From JAYFRE01 sp034926235 (GTDB lineage: Bacteria > Pseudomonadota > Alphaproteobacteria > Rhodospirillales > Magnetospirillaceae), in the NCBI GenBank assembly GCA_034926235.1, contig JAYFRE010000156.1:1-36405 (forward strand): a stretch of 36,405 bases of DNA. Reading direction: 5' to 3'. Positions within the stretch are counted from its first letter, which is position 1; the number at the start of each line of letters is the position of its first letter. Positions 32,546 to 36,405 of this stretch are shown here, one piece after another. The notes under the pieces are model-generated. The model was not told the DNA's origin. It did not search any database and worked only from the letters and a program-made list of their open reading frames with translations. The position numbers and the translations under genes were made by a program.

Positions 32546-32601
32546 GCCCTTTAAGCCGTTGAACGCCGCCGATAAGGCGCGTCCCTCGGCTTAAAGAGGG
32601 C
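32546..32601 (+). other. Large hairpin between tusA and the transporter genes
   Basis: GCCC-TTTAAGCCG pairs with CGGCTTAAA-GA-GGGC, enclosing a smaller CGCC-GATAA-GGCG stem. It lies 28 bases after tusA and 16 before the next start codon, with no T-run. It may stabilise a separate tusA message or lower read-through into the transporter. Confidence 0.6.
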
Positions 32602-32617
32602 CCGGGAGGGAGACACC

Positions 32618-33205
32618 ATGAGCGACATCACTTCCGCGACAGCCGCGGGGGCGAACCGGGCTTCGTCCGGCGGCCTGCGCGACAACGCGATTTTCAAGGC
32701 ATTGTTCGTCGATCCCTGGAGCTACAGGACCGGCGCAGTCATTCTCGCTTTACTCAACATCATTTTGCTGGCGGCCACGTCCAGCGGCTGGGGCGTCACC
32801 ACGGCCTTGACCTATTGGGGCGCCTGGATCTGGGAAATATTGGGCGGCAATCCTCATAGCTGGGCCTATTTCGCCGAAGCCAGCAAGCCCTTCAACAATC
32901 CCGGTCACGATCTCCTGCATGACGCCGGATCGCTGTCCAATCTGGGTTTGATCCTGGGAGCGGCGCTGTCCGTGCTGCTGGCCAGCCAGTTCCGCATCAA
33001 GAAGGTCAAGTCGGGCAAGCAGATCGTCGCCGCGATTCTGGGCGGATTGATGATGGGTGTCGGCGCGCGCATGGCTTTCGGCTGCAATATCGGCGCGATG
33101 TTCACCGGCCTGCCTTCCATGTCCTTGCATGGCTGGGTGTTCATGGTGGCGATCTTCCTGGGCGCCGCTGTCGGTTCCCGGCTTCTCGTCAAATATTTCA
33201 TCTGA
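32618..33205 (+). CDS. YeeE/YedE sulfur transporter, C-terminal-half equivalent
   Basis: Membrane protein of 195 residues with about four helices (36-54, 105-122, 135-157, 170-190). ILGGLMMGVGARMAFGCNIGAMF carries the only cysteine, C156, and matches the second-half motif GVLMGFGASIAGGCSIGN of single-chain E. coli YeeE. In YeeE this cysteine is part of the thiosulfate relay through the membrane. GGGAGGGAG is the ribosome-binding site. The next gene, 11 bases away, supplies the other half. Confidence 0.85.
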   Translation: MSDITSATAAGANRASSGGLRDNAIFKALFVDPWSYRTGAVILALLNIILLAATSSGWGVTTALTYWGAWIWEILGGNPHSWAYFAEASKPFNNPGHDLLHDAGSLSNLGLILGAALSVLLASQFRIKKVKSGKQIVAAILGGLMMGVGARMAFGCNIGAMFTGLPSMSLHGWVFMVAIFLGAAVGSRLLVKYFI

Positions 33206-33216
33206 TCGGGTGCGTC

Positions 33217-33954
33217 ATGACAACCAATGAAACCGCAGCGAACGATACGGCGAAGCCGAAAATCTCGCGCATCAAGCGAAGCGCGCCCACACCTCAGAAA
33301 CCGACCGTATCCCAGCTTCCCATCGCTATCGGATTGCTGATCCTGCTGGCTCTGGCCGGCGGCTATCTGGCCTATGTCCTGAACGCGCCCAAGCTGGCCT
33401 TCGTTTGGATCATCGGCATCCTGCTCGGGCTGACGCTTCAGCGTTCCCGCTTCTGCTTCACCGCCTCGATGCGCGATCCCTTGCTCACCGGCGGCACCAG
33501 CCTGACCAAGGCCGTGGTTATCGGCCTGGCCGTCGGCACCGCCGGCTTCGCCGCCTTGCAGCTCGGCGCCTATTTCAAAGCCGGCGACCTGGCCGCCGCC
33601 ATGAAAGTCGGTTCCGTCGCGCCGGTGGGGCTGCACACTCTGGTCGGCGGCTTCATCTTCGGCATCGGTGCGGTGCTGGCGGGCGGTTGCGCCTCGGGCA
33701 CGCTGATGCGCCTGGGCGAAGGTTTCATCCAGCAGATGGTCGCCCTGCCTTTCTTCATCCTGGGCTCCGTCCTCGGCGCGGCGACCTGGCCGCTGTGGAA
33801 GGACGCGCTGTTCGTCAACATGGAGAACCGCGTCTATCTGCCCCAGCTTCTGGGCGGCTTCGTGCCAGCCCTGATCGTCCAGTTCGGCCTGCTGTTCGCC
33901 GTCTGGCTGCTGGCTGATTGGTGGAGCAAGCGCAAAACCGGCGGCAGCCTCTGA
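33217..33954 (+). CDS. YeeE/YedE sulfur transporter, N-terminal-half equivalent
   Basis: Membrane protein of 245 residues with about six helices after a basic cytoplasmic start. LQRSRFCFTASMRD holds C80 and VLAGGCASGTLMRLGEG holds C158; these are the two motifs of the first half of single-chain YeeE (QRGRFCLTGGFRD and VLAGGCATGTWYRAGEG). With C156 of the preceding protein the complex has the three relay cysteines, now spread over two chains. Probable heterodimeric transporter for thiosulfate or another sulfur species. Confidence 0.85.
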   Translation: MTTNETAANDTAKPKISRIKRSAPTPQKPTVSQLPIAIGLLILLALAGGYLAYVLNAPKLAFVWIIGILLGLTLQRSRFCFTASMRDPLLTGGTSLTKAVVIGLAVGTAGFAALQLGAYFKAGDLAAAMKVGSVAPVGLHTLVGGFIFGIGAVLAGGCASGTLMRLGEGFIQQMVALPFFILGSVLGAATWPLWKDALFVNMENRVYLPQLLGGFVPALIVQFGLLFAVWLLADWWSKRKTGGSL

Positions 33955-33988
33955 TCCCCACCGGCACATGATTTTGAAGGACGTCACC

Positions 33989-35242
33989 ATGAGCAGAGAA
34001 AAAGAACATCTTCATTATGACACCATCATCATCGGCGGTGGTCCCGGCGGTCTGACGGCAGCGATCTATGCCGGACGCGCCCGGCTCAAGACCATCCTGT
34101 TCGAACGCGCCCTGGTCGGCGGATTGGCCACCTACACCAACGAAATCGTCAATTATCCGGGTTTTCCGGAAGGCTCCACCGGCCTTGAGCTGATGAAGCT
34201 GTTCGAGGCCCAGGCCCGGCATTTCGGCGCAGAAATCAAGAACACGCCGGTCAAGTCGGTCTTCCTGGACGGCGACGATAAAAGGGTGGAAACGTTCAAG
34301 ACCGTCTATCACGCCAAAACGGTGATCATCGCCACCGGCGGCAAGCCGCGCCTGCTGGGCGTGCCGGGCGAGGCCGAGTTCCTGTACGATAAGGGCATTT
34401 CCTTCTGCGCGACCTGCGATGCGGCGGCATGCCAGGACAAGACTGTCGTCGTCATCGGTTCGGGCGATGCGGCGGTCGAGGAAGGCATGTTCCTGACCAA
34501 ATTCGCCAAGAAGGTGATCCTGTCGGTCCTGCACGAAGAGGGCCATATGGACGCCAATGCGGTAGCGCAGGAAGAGGCTCTGAAAAACCCGAAGATGGAA
34601 TTCCGTTGGAACACCGTCGTCGATCATTTCGAGGGCCAGGACCGGCTGGAACGCGTGGTGCTGAAAAACACGCGCGAGAACGCGCTTGAGGTCATCGACG
34701 CCGACCGTTGCTTCTATTTCATCGGCTATATTCCGGCGACCGAACTGTTCAAGGGACAAGTCACCCTGAACGAGCGCGGCTACATTCCCACCAGCACCAC
34801 CATGCAGACCAATCTCGATGGCGTGTTCGCCGTCGGCGACGTGCGCCAGACCACTCTGCGTCAGGTCGCCACGGCGGTCGGCGACGGTGCCGTGGCCGGT
34901 TACGAGGCAGAACGCTACGTCGCCGAGATGAAGACCTTCGAGACCCAGTTGATGCAGACGGAAAAGCCCGGTCTGATCTATGTCTATTCGGCCATCGATG
35001 CGGCCTCGCGCGACTTCCTGTCCGTGGTGCAGGAGATCGAACGCCTTTATGGCGGCAAGATCAAGTTGAGCCAGGTCGATACCTACAAAGGTGCGGCGCT
35101 GGCCGCCCGGTTGGGCGCGACCGAATCCCCGTCGCTGGTTTTCACGCAAAACGGTCGCATCACCAGCCTCTCGACCCGGTTGGACAGGGCCGAGATCATG
35201 AAGACCTTGGACGATCTGCTGGCCGAATCCGTACCGGCCTGA
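33989..35242 (+). CDS. Thioredoxin-reductase-like flavoprotein fused to a CXXC-less thioredoxin-fold domain
   Basis: Protein of 417 residues. Residues 1-320 are a TrxB-like module: FAD site IIIGGGPGGLTAAIYAGRA, redox motif C140-A-T-C143 (SFCATCDAAAC), NAD(P) site VVVIGSGDAAVEEGMF and the second FAD motif GVFAVGDV. C148 lies five residues after the CATC. Residues 325-417 look like a thioredoxin fold (GLIYVYSAIDAASRDFLSVV, the cis-Pro loop ATESPSLVFTQNG), but the CXXC position reads S-A-I-D-A, so the domain cannot do dithiol exchange. ATG 33989 has AAGGA upstream. As the last gene of the sulfur cluster it may reduce TusA persulfide or the imported compound; that is inference. Confidence 0.88.
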   Translation: MSREKEHLHYDTIIIGGGPGGLTAAIYAGRARLKTILFERALVGGLATYTNEIVNYPGFPEGSTGLELMKLFEAQARHFGAEIKNTPVKSVFLDGDDKRVETFKTVYHAKTVIIATGGKPRLLGVPGEAEFLYDKGISFCATCDAAACQDKTVVVIGSGDAAVEEGMFLTKFAKKVILSVLHEEGHMDANAVAQEEALKNPKMEFRWNTVVDHFEGQDRLERVVLKNTRENALEVIDADRCFYFIGYIPATELFKGQVTLNERGYIPTSTTMQTNLDGVFAVGDVRQTTLRQVATAVGDGAVAGYEAERYVAEMKTFETQLMQTEKPGLIYVYSAIDAASRDFLSVVQEIERLYGGKIKLSQVDTYKGAALAARLGATESPSLVFTQNGRITSLSTRLDRAEIMKTLDDLLAESVPA

Positions 35243-35247
35243 CAGGA

Positions 35248-35332
35248 ACGAATCCTGGCGGCTCGCCGTGTGAAGCACCCGGCCGGGGATTTTCCTCCCC
35301 CGGCCAGGATAACGGAGAGCCTCAGGATTCGT
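35248..35332 (+). terminator. Structured 3' end of the sulfur operon with alternative pairings
   Basis: The segment ACGAATCCTGGC (35248-35259) can pair either with GCCAGGAT (35303-35310, 8 bp) or with CAGGATTCGT (35323-35332, 10 bp). A compact GGCCGGGG / CCCCGGCC hairpin (35281-35305) forms only partly in the first case. No T-run follows. The remaining 120 bases to the convergent DUF486 gene hold nothing recognisable. Confidence 0.5.
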
Positions 35333-35451
35333 CCCGCGCCACCATAACGCGCGGCATCTGCGACGAGATCGGAACGGAACGCTCTAGCGCCCGTATGAGC
35401 CGCCCCTTCCGGTCTCGTCGTCCTCGCCCCGAAACTGCTCCTGAGAACCGG

Positions 35452-35802
35452 CTAGCCGCGAAAAACCAGGCTTGCCCCGCCCGCGATCAGCGCGAATCCG
35501 GCGATCTGACCCAATGTCAGCGGCTGTTTCAGCCACAACACCGAAAAACCGGAAAAGACGATCAGGGTGATGACTTCCTGAATGGTCTTCAACTGCGCGG
35601 CGGAATAGACCTCGGAACCGATTCGATTGGCTGGAACCGCCAGACAATATTCAAAGAACGCGATGCCCCAACTGGCGGTGATCGCCAGAAAGAGCGCCGA
35701 GTGGCGGTATTTGAGGTGCCCATACCAGGCAAAGGTCATGAAGACGTTTGAAACCGACAGCAAAAGGATCGGCCAAATGGCCGCAGGCGTGAAGGCGGGC
35801 AT
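35452..35802 (-). CDS. DUF486 / DMT-like small membrane protein
   Basis: Protein of 116 residues with four hydrophobic helices, the size and pattern of DUF486, a family distantly related to drug/metabolite transporters: WPILLLSVSNVFMTFAWYGH, then ALFLAITASWGIAFFEYCLAVPANRIG, then LKTIQEVITLIVFSGFSVLWL and GFALIAGGASLVF. The start at 35802 gives the usual length; an upstream extension to 35892 is Arg/Phe-rich and unsupported. Function unknown. Confidence 0.85.
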   Translation of the reverse strand: MPAFTPAAIWPILLLSVSNVFMTFAWYGHLKYRHSALFLAITASWGIAFFEYCLAVPANRIGSEVYSAAQLKTIQEVITLIVFSGFSVLWLKQPLTLGQIAGFALIAGGASLVFRG

Positions 35803-36208
35803 GACAACACCGTTCGGAAAGCGGATTGGGGATGCGGCGGAACGCCGGAAAAATATCCTAAGAAAACCCTGACGGGTGATGCTGAACACCATGCCGCCTC
35901 ATGAGCCATGAAGGGCTCTCTGGACGCGGCGGCGTTATTGCTAGGCTAAAGACAGACTCCGTTCAAGCCTCATGCACGCGCGCACCGTTCCACTTATCCG
36001 CGTCTCTGCCTTAATCCCGACCCGATTATGCGGTCCCCGGCGTGCGCCGTCATCCCCTTGACCCGCCCACCATCCGGAATCCGGACCGGCCCGGAAAAAC
36101 GCAGCGCCGACGGGCCAGGGAATGGCGGCAGAACCGCTCCGCGCATCCGCATCGTCACCGATCGGATCGCGACCCTGTCCCATCAACGCGGATAATAGAA
36201 CGCCGGAA
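35803..36208. other. Intergenic stretch without a recognisable gene
   Basis: About 400 bases. The open frames here (for example 35941-36186 on the minus strand and 36042 onward on the plus strand) have biased, Arg/Gly-rich translations with no domain pattern and no ribosome-binding site. Promoters for the DUF486 gene may lie at its left end, but none is clear. Confidence 0.5.
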
Positions 36209-36405
36209 TTATTCCTCCCCGCGCGTTACAGTCGCCAAAATCTCGTCAAGCAGGGCGAAAACTTCGAGCGAGGCTTCATCCATCCGCTCCGCCGCCGCCG
36301 AAGCGCCAACGAAATCGCCAGAATTGAACAATCGGATGGCTTCCTGGCCATGAGCGTGAACCCGCCGATGCGGATCGTCGCTCCGCTTGAACCCCGGCAA
36401 GGCGC
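36209..36405 (-). CDS. C-terminal fragment of a CZB-domain protein (5' end outside window)
   Basis: The frame is open to the window edge, so this is the last 65 or so residues of a longer protein. DDPHRRVHAHGQEAIRLFNS, then GDFVGASAAAERMDEASLEV and FALLDEIL fits the C-terminal half of a CZB (chemoreceptor zinc-binding) domain, with the spaced histidines that help bind zinc. Such domains end soluble chemoreceptors or diguanylate cyclases; which one cannot be told. A TTG at 36400 is not a likely start. Confidence 0.7.
   Translation of the reverse strand, partial: ALPGFKRSDDPHRRVHAHGQEAIRLFNSGDFVGASAAAERMDEASLEVFALLDEILATVTRGEE

Noticed and set aside
35941..36186. 81-codon ORF on the minus strand
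   Set aside because: No ribosome-binding site, low-information composition and no recognisable domain.
1..36405. tRNA/rRNA genes, CRISPR arrays, insertion sequences, prophage or attachment sites
   Set aside because: No cloverleaf-like segment, regular repeat-spacer pattern, transposase or integrase gene was seen on either strand.

Overview
The window is a stretch of GC-rich bacterial chromosome, most likely from an alphaproteobacterium and probably Rhodospirillales or a close relative. The evidence is RcdA/DUF1465, TrcR/DUF1013 and DUF1192 proteins (families largely confined to Alphaproteobacteria), a zinc-cysteine-free L31, and a ROSE-type RNA thermometer in front of an hsp20 gene. The order is inferred, not shown. 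There are no rRNA or tRNA genes, CRISPR arrays, insertion sequences or prophage genes. About 37 genes are densely packed, in several short operons.

Layout. 1-1.3 kb: a BktB-like beta-ketothiolase. 1.3-5 kb: the beta-lysylation set for elongation factor P, with epmA divergent from epmB-efp, followed by suhB. 5-8.5 kb: an envelope group with a secreted OmpA-like protein, a MotA/ExbB-like channel subunit and a MotB/OmpA-like subunit. 8.5-11.7 kb: cyaY (frataxin), rpmE, a membrane class III adenylate cyclase and rcdA. 11.8-12.5 kb: a heat-shock hsp20 with a leader that folds like a ROSE thermometer. 12.5-13.6 kb: a small ParA with a ribbon-helix-helix partner, behind a promoter that contains a perfect palindrome. 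13.7-17.1 kb: a thioesterase, a DUF1192 protein, TrcR and a chemoreceptor.

17.1-23.8 kb is a complete acetoacetate/short-chain fatty acid regulon: sensor AtoS, sigma-54 activator AtoC, CoA-transferase AtoDA and transporter AtoE. The atoDAE promoter has both a GG-N10-GC sigma-54 element and an upstream inverted repeat resembling the AtoC site of E. coli. A second sigma-54 element lies before atoS. 24.1-28.0 kb is a TroABCD-type Mn/Zn ABC importer under a near-consensus Fur box. 28.0-29.7 kb is the divergent argO/argP pair.

29.7-35.2 kb is the most interesting region. It encodes a TtrS/TtrR-like two-component pair whose sensor has a PhnD-like periplasmic domain with two cysteines. Next come a TusA sulfur carrier, a YeeE/YedE thiosulfate-type transporter split into two genes whose order is reversed relative to the halves of the single-chain protein, and a thioredoxin-reductase-like flavoprotein fused to a thioredoxin-fold domain that has lost its CXXC. 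I read it as a regulated uptake and reductive relay system for an inorganic sulfur compound; substrate and electron flow are inference. The window closes with a DUF486 membrane protein and the C-terminal end of a CZB-domain protein that runs off the edge.

All promoters, operators and hairpins were found by eye and have not been scored by any program.
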